Notes: generated by a model not told the origin, from the letters alone. Shown: positions 11,521-25,390, numbered from the stretch's first letter. The stretch is 64,000 bases of DNA from Trichoplax adhaerens (GCF_000150275.1 NW_002060979.1:290516-354515), one strand, 5' to 3'. Numbers and translations: made by a program.

Positions 11521-14500
11521 GTAAGTTAAATTAATGCAGAATTTTATGTTAGTAGTGAAACCTACACCTAGGCTAATCCATGAACTCTCAGGCATTGGTT
11601 ACAGTAATTCTTTAGATATAGCATATTATTACTAATCTTTAGGGTTTATTTCTCACATTTATTTATTCAAGTATATAACTTTAGATAACATATTCTGTAT
11701 CAGCATATCTTAAGTTATTTGAAACAATTATTATTAGATATGAATGGCTAGTTATAATACGAATATTATTTCATTTATGATGAACTAATCCGAAACTTCT
11801 CTAAAATTTATAAAATTCAGAACTGATCATTGAATAGAATCTGAGTGTAGTTATAGAATCAATATGAATCTTTTCATCAGAAGTATCTGTTAAGCTAGTT
11901 TTCATAAGATAAATATTGTACTGTTTATTTGATAGCAATAAATTTCCGTAAGAATTAGCTTGTGCTGCAGTATTCAGAATAGTATATGTTTGTATCCATT
12001 GTTTATGACAAGAAAAAGCTTAGTTTAAGGTATATTATGAAAATGTTTTGCTGAATTTAACTTCAAAAATTTTGCCTAAGTTTTCATCTAACTTTGCTAG
12101 CATATCGAATGTTGTTTAGCATCAAAAGAAGACTGTTTAAAAAATGGCCTAAACTGTAGCTCAGATGCTGTCTGTTCATCCATGACCAACGGCTCTTATG
12201 TTACTTATATATGCTCATGTAAATCAGGATTTAATGGAGATGGATTTAGATGTTACGGTAAGATTATTAAAAAGAAATTTTTTAAACAAATTTATAAGAG
12301 TCTGTTTCTACACTTTATAATACCATTTATTTAACTTAAATTTATGTAAGTATCTCCATTCTTCCATTGATGTTCCATTTTGGGTTCTAAGATATTCAGC
12401 TTTGCTTATATACGGCAACATATTTTAATGATAAAATGGTTGTCTGCGACTTTATGTGAAATTTGCTTATCTTATTATCTTACTAGTCCTGATGATAGAA
12501 CTTCTAAGATTATGTCTTGGCAACTTTAGTTCTAACGGAGAATCAATTTTAAAATGACAAACTACAATATTGAATTTAATCAATTGAAGAGTGAGTAGTT
12601 ATTAGAAGCTTATACTTACAGTAATAACGTTATGAACTTTCAAAAATTTTATCAAGAAGTATGATTAGTAATTAGTAATATCGCTCTATCTTTACTTAAA
12701 TAAACTAATAATATTAATGAAAAACTTGTCTGAATACTAAGCGTAGGCTAGAATGTAGTGAATAGTATGAGTCAACTTGAGTTGTTGATTTGCTCTTAGA
12801 TATCATAACATATACATGGTATGAAGTTCTTTTAACAGTCCACTATCGTCATCAAAATAAACTGAAAAAATATTTACGTGAAAATTTCTTAATTTGAAGC
12901 CCAAAGCTTAAAATTAAAGGAAATGGCTTTCGGAAGTTTTCAATTTTTATATTGAATTTTAGACATTGATGAATGTGCAGCTCAAGGAATTGGTATTGGA
13001 AGTCCTTGTCCCCTAGAAAAAAATCAAGTTTGTGTTAATTCTATTGGCTCATATCGTTGTGTTTGCGCGAGCTATGCCCGTAATGCGAGCTACTTTAAAG
13101 ACTGTAGAAGTAAGTCAGTAATTTTAGAGATAGTTAAATATATGATATTAAAATTGTTAATTTTATAATTTGAGGCATTGAAGAAATATAATCTCGACCT
13201 TAGAAAGTTTATTGAATTCTTTTGTCTAAAAGAGGAAAATTTAGATTTTATTCTTCAAATGGTTATTTTACTTTTAAATATTTGGAAATTAAGGGTGCAA
13301 GTTAAATTGCGAGAACGGAGGATATTGTCTGGTGAATAACAAGGATTGGGCATATTGCAGGCAAGTATTGAGAAACTAAGATTATTGCAGTGCTACACAA
13401 TAGATATGCTGCGCTTATCTTCGAATGAGGTGACTACTAAGAAAATAATGTAGGGTTGAAAAACTAAAGAGAAATTGATTCTAGAAACTTTGTAAATTAT
13501 ACCTGCAGTATTAGAGAATTTTGAGGTAGCTAACTTAAAAAGTTGACACTAATAATAATTCTAAAAATAATTATACACATATGTCACGAATGACGCTGCA
13601 ATAAGAAAGAACTTATTGTGACTTTGGTATAAAGTAGAAGAATTCTGGCTGAGATTATTCAGCTTTACCTACAAATATCCTTAATTTCATTAACAGAAAA
13701 ATTGCCTACCAAAAGAAGCTATTTCAGTTACCAATATTACTAATTTTTTGAAGTTCAAAACACTAGTAAGCATGCAAACAAGTTCTATTGCGATTTAATA
13801 ATAAAAGTTTCTACTATCTTGCCATTAATGATTAGGTATTGCAAAATTTAATACTCATTTCGTACTCTAGTTTATGCAAGATATAAATTTAAGCCATATT
13901 TTGCGAAATTTCGTTCTACAGTCAGTTTAGGCTTAAATAAGAGGACGAATCTAGTTAGAAGATAGAATAAATAGTTTATTAAGATATTCATTTAGATATA
14001 AATACTCCAGATTGGACGTAACCAATAAAACGGGACCTTGATCGCGCAATTATGAGTACTCCAACAGTGAGTATTTCATAAGTTGCAGACGCAGCAAGTT
14101 ATTCACCGCATTGACTTAGTTATTGATTAAGTTTTACTTTATTTTTTACTTATTAACAATGATGTGCATCATTATACTGACATTTAATATTAGTATTTAC
14201 AGCATGATAAATCGAAATTACGTTAATCATAAGATTACTACTTTGTAATACTAACATCATTGTAACAGTGTACTTATTATACCTGTTCTGATGAGGATTT
14301 ACTGTAAAGGCTAGTTAGAAGATAATATTTGTAGCTGAAAATACATCAGTTGAAAGGTCGCTATCAAAATAATCAAGAACTTCGTATAAGCTAGTATGAA
14401 CGTGATTTTGCGGAAAAAATACCGAAGAGATATTATTTCCGAATGTAACATACAGAAATAATATATCATTTAAATTATAGTTGGCAATATAGGAGCCTTG

Positions 14501-15572
14501 CTTTTAAATTTACGAGCATTGGTTAACGAAAATTCTTTAGGTTTTTCTGTCTACCATTTAATAGCTCATTAAATTTATTAACCGTACTGTTTTGTTTCAG
14601 ATGTGAAGCTAGTTATACTGGCCATCTTTGCGATAAAATTGAACCATTAGCAAGTTAGATTCTGTACCAACCTCTTAGTTAATCTATGAATTACACGCGT
14701 TTATCTGAGTTAATCGATTTATAAATATTTCCTTACTAGGTTCGACAGTAGCCATTATTGTAGCTATATCTGTATCTGTACCAATTGGAACATTATTGGT
14801 TGGCTGTTACTTATTTCTTCGTTGGAGGAGTGAACAAGGGTAAATATGCAGATATCTTTTCCTGATACTATAACATTTTAAACATCTTCAATATGATTAT
14901 ATGGATTACTTCATATTGATATTGTATAAAAATTAACCTAAAGTTTAAAATAGTGCTATAGAGTACCACTGCAGTATTTTAACCTTATCTAAGTGAATTG
15001 AATATAATCTAGATAACTAGTGACCTACTTAAACCGTAGTTAATAATAAACTTAGGTATTGTTTAAATGAATAGATCGATATGTCGTTTTCAGTTTTAAA
15101 CTGTACAACTTCGCTGCTTTGATTATTTAACATCGAGATAATAAATCTGGTATCGCCATTGCAATTATTTGACAATGTCTTATAAGTGTACGTATTTACT
15201 GATTATTTCTAATATAAATATGGTGAATATTAAAACAAATATAACTTAGATAAGATAACATATTATAAAATACTTCAAAACTAAAAATAATTTGATTAGG
15301 ACAGCTGATGTACCGTATTATATGAAATTCTCATACAGTTTAATTTTGTTTACTGTTAACAATAAGTCTAAAATATGCTTGTAAAAGATCATTTATTTCT
15401 GACTTCCTCCAATTATTTATGGATTCAATTGAAAAGGGAGAAAAACTATCGCCGCAACAGATTAAATAGGGATCAATCTACAGTCCGCAAGTGTTTGACC
15501 GGAGAAGAAACTGCAATGTGCAAATCGTTGAGTGAATTTGAAATGTCCAGTAAATCAAGTAATTTTGCCTAA
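10689..15572 (+). CDS. Gene A: small type I membrane protein with three EGF modules
   Basis: This 8-exon model encodes 244 aa. Exons are 10689-10736, 11475-11520, 12120-12257, 12963-13109, 13294-13360, 14601-14653, 14740-14839 and 15437-15572 (TAA). Phases agree throughout and the total is 735 nt. Residues 1-30 form a signal peptide (hydrophobic core ILYVALICGCFC across intron 1). Residues 32-77 are an EGF with GFNGDGFRC. Residues 78-126 are a calcium-binding EGF that opens DIDEC. Residues 127-166 are an EGF split over two exons. Residues 168-193 are the TM segment, followed by a basic anchor (LRWRSEQ). The last 45 residues are a basic, Ser-rich cytoplasmic tail. Intron 5 uses a GC donor (AG|GCAAGT). 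It is probably a cell-surface adhesion or recognition receptor; the ligand is unknown. The first two exons are the least certain. Confidence 0.75.
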
Positions 15573-18030
15573 AAATATACGGTTACGAGCATTTTGTGAA
15601 AAAAACGAAGTCGAACTGCAACGTCAGAGTAATGGACAATCTGGCAGATTTTTTCACTAGAATTTGATTCTAATATTTTATAAATCATATTTATTAGTAA
15701 ATAAGATTATTATTCTCTAATAACAAAAGAAATTAATACTTATTATTGATCTATATTAAAGGTTAACTAAAAATATTGTGCTCTGTCATTGCCTATATAA
15801 ATTAGACGAAATTACTGCCGTGCCTATAGCCATGCAATAAAAAATTTAATAGTATCCATTCGATTATTATCTTCTGTTCAGTCGGTAGGCGAACTTAGGA
15901 AATCTTAAAAGTATAGAAAGTAATTCTTGAATCCAGAAGCGTATTGTTTCGTTATTGCAATATTAGAAATATTTGATTTGAAAGTTCAAATTTTTAGATT
16001 TTGATCATTTTCAATTTCTTAAATTAATATTTTATCGCTACTTCTAATTATTACGGGTATGCACTAGGCGGGTAAGCATTTTAATGATTTCAAATCAGTC
16101 GGAAATATACCTCTATTTCGTATGATGAAAACTATATTCGTTATGATCAATTTCTTTTTGTTTCTTTATTGTTTTCTGTAATCTGAATAAATAATTATTA
16201 TCTAGTCTTGATGAATTTCCTATCACTATTGGAAATTTGTTTGTCACTTAAATATAACGATTTCTTAATTTTTAATTATGGATAACAATAAATGATATAA
16301 ATAATAGAATGATTTCCTTGACATTAAGAGAATACTGCGTTCTATAGCTTATATAATGTAAAATAATAATGATTATTGGGCAGATATTTTAGATACTAAC
16401 AAGGCTTTTTGATAATTTATGGTTACATGAAAAAGCATTTGCTTTAATACCGCAATTTAGACACAGTAGCATATAGTATTAGCAATCCCATTATTAGGAA
16501 TTTATTTTAAAATTCAGGTAATGTCTATGGTAGATCAAAAGTATTAAAAGATATTTACTGAAAGCAGATTGATATTTTATTCTACTCAGTCCTGGCCTGT
16601 TTGGTTTATAGCTTTGTATAGCCATATATTGTCATTTTGCTTAAGAGACAATTGTAATCTAGATAACTGTTCAGCAATAATGTAAGTTTTGGAAAATAAG
16701 AGTAACTCTTTAGTATACTACAACACAAGAAATATGCGGATAGTAATTTTTGCGCTCAGTAGATCGAAATAACGAAATAAAAGCTAGATTGGTCTAAAGA
16801 ATTAGATAAAGTGATTGTATACATCAATATTTCCAACTTAACTTGTCTATGTGTCAATAATGCACATTTTCTGAATCTAATATTAAAACCGCATAGTATT
16901 ACATATGTTTTAAAGCAAGATATAAATAAGCTCAATCTTCTCTTAGTAAATATCCTGTAATGCTAAAAATAGTTCTTGAATGACTTTTACAATGTTGTGT
17001 AATACATTCGAAAGTATTTTAACTAATATCGAATCTCGCTAGATTATATTTTTAAATATTCATATCATTACTTTAAATAATTACCTACAATATTATATTA
17101 TCTATTTTTGGAATAAAATTTGTTATAATAGAATGAACTTTAATTCTAAAATCACAGCTAATGATCTGCCTTAGAGATTGGAGTTTGTAACAGCTTAAGA
17201 GAAGAAAGCTGTCAGGTTTTACTTTAGAAAGATAGGAACGAGTTCTAAATGAAGGTAGCTGAAATTGGAAGCTATTGCTATATGCTGCTAACCTGACTTG
17301 TGATAATAGAGTATATTATAAAAAATCTAGTTAATGTAAGGGCTTTAAATTGTTGATTATTTATTTTAAGGGATGATTTACTGAACATATCGAAGTTATC
17401 CGAAATATAAGGTTCTGTTCGACTTGTTCCTAGCAGACCATCACAGTTTCAGCGGCGAAACAGCTGAGACAACAGATTGTAAATGCTTGTTTAGAGAAAT
17501 TTAGTGCATTGACAATATATTACGTTATTTATCACGTTATAGAATAAGATAAGATTCATACTATATGTCGATGGAACTTTGAAGAGTATCAAAGACTGTA
17601 GTAATGCTCAATTAGCATATTATAATCTCTTTTAATAATAGAGTCGGTTAAGAATTGCCATTGACTGATACTTATTTACAAAATATAAAAGATCGCATGA
17701 GTTTGATTTGCAAATTAGACAATAGCCATTCAGGTGGTAAATTTCTTTTTTTCGATAAAGCTTTAATAGATAGCGATAATTTTATTAAGTAAATAATAGA
17801 ATTTGTGGACATTATAAAATTTCGTTTTTATCAAAGTATAAGGTTTAGTCTATGAGCTAACTCAAAGTTTGTAACAATTAAAAACACAAAGTAAGGTTAA
17901 AACATCTTGCTTATTAGCAAAGCCTCTCACAAGGGTTCACCTGGAGACTTACCAACAATCACTAAATTTTGCATGAAATTTCAAGCTGGCAGTAATAGGA
18001 TAAATAGTTATTGCTATTTGAAGAACGAAA
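15573..18030. other. Intergenic region between genes A and B
   Basis: Apart from the candidate poly(A) signal I see no exon, repeat or RNA gene. The sequence is AT-rich with frequent stops in all frames. Confidence 0.5.
15836..15841 (+). promoter_or_regulatory. Candidate poly(A) signal of gene A
   Basis: An AATAAA hexamer lies 264 bp past the gene A stop codon. It is common in AT-rich DNA, so position is the only support. Confidence 0.35.
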
Positions 18031-21000
18031 ATGAAAATTGCCGTAGCTTTCGCGATTATATGCATGATGGTAATCATATTTAGTTTATCATATAACATTT
18101 AAAAATCATTTACCTTATCTAGGGATAATCTTTTAAAACCTACACTTGACTATGTTGACCTATTGATTAAAATTATGGCTTTGTCACAAAATAGCTTTGC
18201 AACAAGATAACGCAATATACGATCAATAAGTCAATTCCTTGAATCACGTATCAAGGAACGATATCTGCACTATCACATACACTTTTGCTCTACTAGCAGA
18301 CTACACAAAGACTTAAACGCCTCGTATTTTACGTTAAACACTAAGTTGGACAATTCTTCTTTATTTCACGATATACTGCATTTATATGCTATTTCTCAAT
18401 AGTTCATGATTCATAGTTAATACAATTAACATTAGAATCATTTACTGAATTAGATATTAATTTTAGCTACTGCTCCCTTAATGCAGACAACAGTATTTAC
18501 GAACATAGACATGTAATGACTAATACAGAATAGTCAGATTACGATATGTCCTATCACGGAACATTTCCATGATAATTTACAGTCTACCATAAGTAAATTA
18601 CAATCACAATGATTGGAACTGTAAGCAGATGATTTGCATTCCCTATTATAACTATTAATTTCAGTATGTGTATAAGTGTCACTGTCATAAAAAGTCAGTG
18701 CTATATTGAAATACAGTATATCCAAATTAGAAGTTAACTAAATAAGGATAGTCTAATAGAATTATCCTAACATGGATATTTCTACTGTAATACAGTATAT
18801 AACACTGTAACAGGATTGCATAAAGTTACTAATATCAGGGCTTCCTTCAATGATAATGCTCAAAGTTTAATAGCTTATACTTAAATGTGCGTTCCATGTA
18901 CTCTATATCTTAAAAAACATATTGTACTCATTCGATATTTGGACTAAATTCACACTATCGAACAATTTAAGGCATTTCGAAATGAATATCTAATGAATAA
19001 TTACATTCTGGTAATACGATGTCTTAGGAAATTTATTAGATACTTTTATGTGATTGACTTAGTATCTTAGTAAAATCTGGCATACAGATTTATTGATAAA
19101 GTGAAATTACTGATTTAGTATCGATTGCTGTAATTAACAAAATAATGTGTTACCTCACTTTTACCTTTTCGAAATTCCTGTTAGATGCGCTGGTCTAAAT
19201 AAGATTATTATGGCCAAATCAGCGATTTATTAGCCACATAATACGCGATAGATTAAATCAAATAACTAACTTAGGTTATCTTTATATTGCTTGAGTCATT
19301 TTGTTGAATGCCTTATTTAAGTTTAGAGTAGAGCATCGCAATGATGTTAGTCATCGGCAAGATTCAATTCTTAAAAATGTTTAGGACTTGTAATAGTATT
19401 TTAATATTACGTTAATGCTATTACGCTGATTTAGATCGTGCTTTTACCTCCCAGTGAGGGTATATCCGTTTCTACCTAGAGAAATAAGATGCTAAGAATT
19501 TTTACTTAGTCGATTTAGCCGGACAGACGATAAAATTTTACTAAATGATCTGTAGTGTGAATTATAATTCTATTTACTGTCATGTGCGGTCAACAATGCG
19601 ATTTATGATTAATCTATATGTTTGAGAGAGTATGATAAATCATTCAATTGAGAAATTCAAACATTTTCATCAAAATGTGATTTATGAGTATTTTACTTCA
19701 TCCATACTGTGAGAGATAGGTTCTTTACAAAGTGCTCACTAAAATGCGACCTAAGACAGAAAACGTGTAGGCATGATAAAAAGCAAATTATCATTAAGTT
19801 TTAGTAAGCAATGGTTAGATAAAAGTTCAGAAGTAACTATTGATATCGTAAGAAGTCATCAAAGATATCAGAAAATAATTTAAGTTCATTACTTTGAGTG
19901 TTATTACGGAGTAACCTATTGCACTCCCGAACAACTGTAGCATTTTAATATTTTTATATAATTCGGGGAAACAACTTGCTATATTTAACTAAAGAAGTTA
20001 CGAATACTGATAGTGCTTTGTACTTCGATCAACTGATTTTCCTAAACTGTATTTTGATAGGTTCTATCGGCTGCTGGAAATACGTGGTGTCTCAGAAATG
20101 ATTCCAACGGTAAATTTTAAATAGCATTTTTTTGAAACTATGAAACCATCAGTATCTGTATACATCCTTAACTTTAAAGTAAAGTACAAAAGGTATATAT
20201 CGAATTCTGTTACGCTTGATTATGTTCTGGTTTGAAGTAGTTTTGATATTTCACCTTAAAAATTTATCCATACCGTTACAATATTTTGTCTATAATTAGA
20301 AATCGGTTATAATAGATAAAATTTATAGAGGTGACTTGGTAATGGCAGCCAATTCGCGTCTGGATGATAAGACGATCACAAAACAAGTTACATTTTCCGT
20401 AAGTTATAATTTAAAATCTGTATTTTTCCCCTATACTTTAAGCTATCATCGTTACTAATAAAGGTCTAATTTTCTAGGTAGCCAAAGTAATAAATCAAAG
20501 CTTAAAATTGAGAGTATTTCCATTAACTGTTACAGTTGATAAAATTTTGTGAGTGCTTGTGTGATAGAATGGTGTATATTTTTTTACCTAAGTATTCTTT
20601 ACATAGTTATTCGTATGTGCTTTATGATAGAAACCTCATCCTTCAGAGTGATTGAATTCGTTGTAGCGAGAATATTATGATATTCAACAATTTATTTACA
20701 TTCCAGTTTAACTCAGTATACAGCGGTGTTCTCAAGAGTAGATTTACTATTATTAATATTATTCTACAAAATCATTTAAAATCGATATTGGAAATTGTAA
20801 TGACCGAGTAATACTCTTTTACTATTACTGTAGCTTCGCGACCTCTAACTCTTAATCTGAGTTATTCAAGTTAAGCAAATCCTTTCGATATGCAATAAAC
20901 CGTCTCGACCGAGAGAATAGTTTTAAAACTACGTTTATTATTCCGTCTGTCCGCAAGAGCGAATTCAATTTTTACCTCTCATATGATCAGTCGAAAACAG

Positions 21001-22823
21001 CTAAGATAAACCGGATAAACGGACTTAAGATTATTTTTACAAGCAATCATTTCATTACAAAATCATATAGCATAAGCTTACATCCTATAGTAAACGTATA
21101 ATCTAATACCGTTAATAAGCAGAAATTGACCCTGGTTAAGATGAAATGGATAACTTTTAACACGTGACTAATAGCTTATCAATATCTATATTAAGACGAT
21201 ATGTTATACACATATATATCTAGCTATCATCAAAATAGCATAGATTAACATCATTGAAATCATTACATGGAACAATCTGTTATTTAGAATTAACCCTTCA
21301 AATAATCGCTTTAATAATAACAAGTTTATTATTGAATTATATAGAAAATCAGCAGGTACCGTACGAATTAGATATAGATTATTATTCGTCACCGAACAAA
21401 ACTTATCTATAATTTGGTTGAATTGCGCAGCCAGCTTCATTTCTACGGTCGGCATAAACCTAGTTACTTCAAGTTCTATCACCGGTATTTCATGATTTCA
21501 TGATAGTATAATCCTACTTAAACAATAAAATCGACTATGTATAACGGTAGATTATTCTTATTGTAATTACCAGATTATGATGAATGCATAAGTGGCAAAA
21601 CCAATCAATGCCTCAAAGATGAGTTGTGCGTTAATTTACTTGGCACTTATACATGTCGCTGTAAGCCTGGGCTATATCGAAATGCAAGCGGCATTTGCAA
21701 CGGTTAAATAAACATTCGAGATATAGTTAATTGTTAAACTTTCTCTCAATTATTATAACATTTCTAGGCTATGACATGTATTATACTGCTTATATTGTCA
21801 TCTCTGGCTATTAAATCTGGAAATGAAATAAGTTACTGTACACTATCTGCAATAGAATTATTACTGAAATTCTGCTACTCTAGTTCTCGACATAATTTAG
21901 TTGATATAGAAAATAACATAAATGCTCTAATACTTTTTAATTTGATTCCTATAAGGTACAACAAAAATGATCGTTATGTTAGTAGAGAAGAGGACCTAAG
22001 ATTAAATTTCTTCTGTTTTAGTTTGCCAGTCAGGATACTGCTTAAACGGAGGCACGTGTAAAATTATACAGGAGAGGGCAATTTGCGTGTAAGTTTTTGC
22101 TATGGTTATTAATGTATGATGAAATAATCATCATACTAAAACATCTGTTAATCTGATTTTAATTAATAAAAAATAATCATCTGTACTATACTATAGATGT
22201 ATTACTCCTTACCGTGGGCCAACATGCAATATAGAAGGACTGAGAAGTAAATCCTTATATCTCGTGTTTTGATAATTACTCGCGTATCAGCCTTGCTGTA
22301 TGATAATATAAAAGATAAATATCAATTTTTAATAGCCACTATCCTGCTCGTTATTTATTAAACAATGCTACTTGCATGGGATATAAATTTAAATCGTCAT
22401 AATGTGTCTCAAAATTGAACTTTTAATTTTATATGCATATCATAATTTAACAGTTTCTACTTCTTTCGGAATTGGAATGATATCAATTAGTGGAGTATTA
22501 TTCCTCTTCTTGATGATCCTTTGTGTTCGAGCTTATATCAAGATATTAAATAGGTATAGCACCTGCCGCTCATGGGCTGCTAGCTAGGACTCTTTTTAGA
22601 CTGTCTTTAGGCAATGCTAGATATTATTATGCAATCTTTTAGTCAGCGTTCAAAAAGATTGGAAAACATTGAGATTTTTCTTTATTTGGAGATATTCCTG
22701 TAGTTAATGCTTCAATTTCACATATTGCTAGTAATTGCATGTTAAAGATTTATATTTGATTTAAGGCAAGAGCTTGAAGATGAACAATGTTTTAGTGAAA
22801 CCTTAACAATATTAAAATTATAG
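18031..22823 (+). CDS. Gene B: short type I membrane protein with two EGF modules, paralogue of gene A
   Basis: This 7-exon model encodes 163 aa. Exons are 18031-18069, 20061-20109, 21574-21702, 22022-22088, 22197-22246, 22454-22553 and 22766-22823 (TAG). All phases match and the total is 492 nt. Residues 1-21 form a clear signal peptide (MKIAVAFAIICMM then VLSAAGNTW across intron 1). Residues 30-72 are a calcium-binding EGF opening DYDEC. Residues 73-110 are an EGF split over two exons (CLNGGTC ... CITPYRGPTC). The 100-bp exon 6 encodes the TM helix (about residues 115-138). The tail is 20-25 residues and acidic (QELEDEQC). The 67/50/100-bp run of exons 4-6 matches the end of gene C (70/50/100) and gene A (67/53/100). 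It probably displays a short EGF ectodomain at the surface; its partner is unknown. Confidence 0.8.
18182..18812 (-). repeat. Solo LTR, family 1, copy in gene B intron 1 (631 bp)
   Basis: The element runs from TGTCACA to TGTAACA. Flanks are GGCTT (18177-18181) and GGATT (18813-18817), a 5-bp duplication with one mismatch. It is nearly identical to copies at 28656-29287 (opposite orientation) and 63234-63864. A 63-codon ORF inside (18534-18725, minus) is conserved among copies only because the copies are young. An AATAAA on the minus strand supports minus orientation. It lies 112 bp after gene B exon 1. Confidence 0.85.
20342..20680 (+). CDS. Speculative small spliced ORF inside gene B intron 2
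   Basis: An ATG at 20342 opens 19 codons up to a GTAAGT donor (20399). A second open stretch follows a TTTTCTAG acceptor (20478-20548). It includes the alternating hydrophobic run LKLRVFPLTVTVD, then a GTGAGT donor. A third stretch from 20593 ends with TGA near 20680. Splice signals and phases agree, but I recognise no family and the composition could arise by chance. It does not fit the phase needed for a gene B exon. Confidence 0.2.
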
Positions 22824-24869
22824 CGCGGTAGCAATGATAAATAGATATAGCAGCAATACTTGATTTATCGGATCAATAATAGATTGATTAATAGTAAGTC
22901 CTTTTAATACTATATTTATGATAACGAAGCGTATTTTTATCGGTATGCTAGAAGTTAGTTTAAGATTGTAAGACTTTAAATTAATGTAATGAAATATTAC
23001 TAACGATACTACCTATGATAATATAAATATTAGGAGAGAATTAGAGAAGGATTCAGAAGAGAATCATCACTCAGTAAGGTCGAGAGTTTTTAGCTCAAGT
23101 AAGTTTGCATGAGATAAGAGCCAAGGATTATACTTATGGGGAGCTTCAGCTTCAGTAAATATCTTTACTAATAGTGCGAAATCGTTTTCCTAAATGGATA
23201 AAAATCATAGATATGCTGCCAGGTTACTTTTCTTCCACTTAATAAATATGAGCAATAAGAATAGATAGAGATTTAGAAATATTGGAAGTTTTGTATTCAT
23301 AAATTTTATTCTGTCCAAACTTCTGTAGTCTCATCTACTGTAGCATTCTAATTTAGCGAATAATGTTTATCAAACATGCAAGATGATAATAGACACTTTT
23401 GATACTATAGGCATCTCGCTCTTTTATTTTTCTCTATCCATATATTAAATCATAATTCATTTTGTGATTACAACTTGATGCTTAGCTCATACCTACAATA
23501 AAAGAAATAAATTTAATTTCCAATTAACTTCAGTAAAACAGAAGAGTATGGAAAGTTCTGAGCTTAACCTCGAACCCATTAAAGAAATAGCAGGACGAAA
23601 TCAGGTTTGTGAATTTCTGTATTGAAGGATTGTTAAATATGAACTCCATAATAATTATTGCTATTCTAGGACGAAAATCAAGTCAATAAATAGAGAAATG
23701 ACGTCGTTGTGACTCGTGAAGAAATAAATTAAAGGATTATATTTGATTAAGCAACTTTAATACTATTAGCTCATATTATTTGCTTAAGTAATAGATATTT
23801 CATATTTTAGCTTAATAAATTGCTATCTTAATTGTTGCGGTTAGAGCAGTGCTCGTTATTACAATTACATTAACTCACGATATCGCTAATATTGTAAGGC
23901 TCATGCAAACCTTGCTCTATTGTTGGTATTTTGGAGTAATGATTTACTGTAGTAATAGAGCATTTGGACGTAGTGTTGACAATTTTAAATAATCATTGGA
24001 TTCAGGTGAAGGACTGTTATGTTTATTTAGTTGTGATGTATCTATTTTTTAGAGAGCTAGAGTACCGGCTATGTTTAAATTCCCTAAGTTCAATAAGATT
24101 CTAATTTATTTTGTTCTGAGGTCTTTCTCGGAATTTATTTTATGTGAGACATAAGATTACTTGAAATAAGCTTATACTGACTAAAATAAAAGTGAAATTT
24201 ACGCCTAAAATTGAAATGTCGAACTATCTCAGATTCAGTATATTGCCTAGTGATCGGTTACAACTTATGCATGACTACGAGTATTATATCTCTTTAGTAT
24301 TGGATTTACCTCAAAGACTTACCAATATCTGATATTAATACTATGCATTAAAACTTCCGATAAATTTTTGGCATTCTTCTTAAAGCAATGATGTTTAAAT
24401 ATATTAATTCTCGTTAAATACTGGACTTTTACTGACATTTGCATATTGAGTTATTCGAATTTAACATCTGAATGCAGTAATGTTTGATTGTTTATTATTG
24501 CCTAGGCCGTTACGATTCGTCATCAGATATTTTACTTACAACAAAATTCTCGAAAGTTAATCTTTAAGTGAACGTGATTTGGCGCCATTTTGGGCTTTAA
24601 ACTTGATTTACTTGAGGTTAATTTTACTATGATGAATAATACTATCGATAGAAAATACCATTTTTATCTATTAATATGAATATTAAATTAGCTTTAATAG
24701 AGGTAGAAGGGAAAGATAGTTTGTTAATGAGCTGATTAATATTAAATTGACATTGCTAACGTTTGCCGAAATTTGCGTACTTTACATGTTGAACTTTCTC
24801 AACGTAAGAGTAATCTTTGCATCAGAATAGAAAAACACTTTCTACAACGTCTTTAATTTAGCCATATCT
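22824..24869. other. Intergenic region between genes B and C
   Basis: I see no exon, RNA gene or clear repeat in this 2 kb. It leads into the tandem repeat just before gene C. Confidence 0.5.
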
Positions 24870-25390
24870 TGGTTTATTAGGATGAAATTATAATTATAAG
24901 CGTTTGCTGATAGTTGAATCATACCTTAATTTTCAACAGCATTGAAATAGGACGACATAGACAATGTGGTAGTTCTAGCTAAAAAATATTTCTGTATATC
25001 TTACATCAGAATATAATCCTTATTATGAGAAGAAGCGTTTGCTAATAATTGAATTATATCTGAAGCTTCAATAGAGTTGATACAGAGCTGTATGGACAAT
25101 GCAATGCCAACTAAAAATATTTCTATTTATCTTCATCAAAATAAAACAGCCATTACATGAGTTTTCTTATAGTTGCACTATATCTTAAGTTTTAATAGTA
25201 TAGAAATAGGACTGAGTTGATAATATAATGCTAGCTAAAAAACATTTCTATTTATCTATAATCAGAATGAAATCATCATTGTCAGAGTTTGCTAATAATT
25301 GCATATCTTAAGTATCAACAGCATTGAAATAAGACTACAAAGACAATGTAATGCTAGATAAAAAAATATTTCTGTTTATCTTCTATCAAT
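24870..25390 (+). repeat. Tandem repeat, about four units of 123-135 bp, just upstream of gene C
   Basis: Units begin with GTTTGCTGATAGTTG or similar near 24902, 25037, 25160 and 25287. Each contains a TATCTTAAG..CAACAGCATTGAAATAGGAC block and an AATGCTAGCTAAAAAATATTTCT block. The spacings are about 135, 123 and 127 bp. Units are diverged from one another. The array ends about 250 bp before the gene C start codon. Confidence 0.75.

Noticed and set aside
18534-18725. A 63-codon ORF found three times (also 28743-28934 and 63586-63777)
   Set aside because: It lies wholly inside the family-1 solo LTRs and is broken in the older copies, so similarity reflects young repeats and not a conserved gene.
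21771-22061. A 96-codon ORF in gene B
   Set aside because: It is out of frame with the EGF exon at 22022-22088 and mostly intronic; no domain or signal found.
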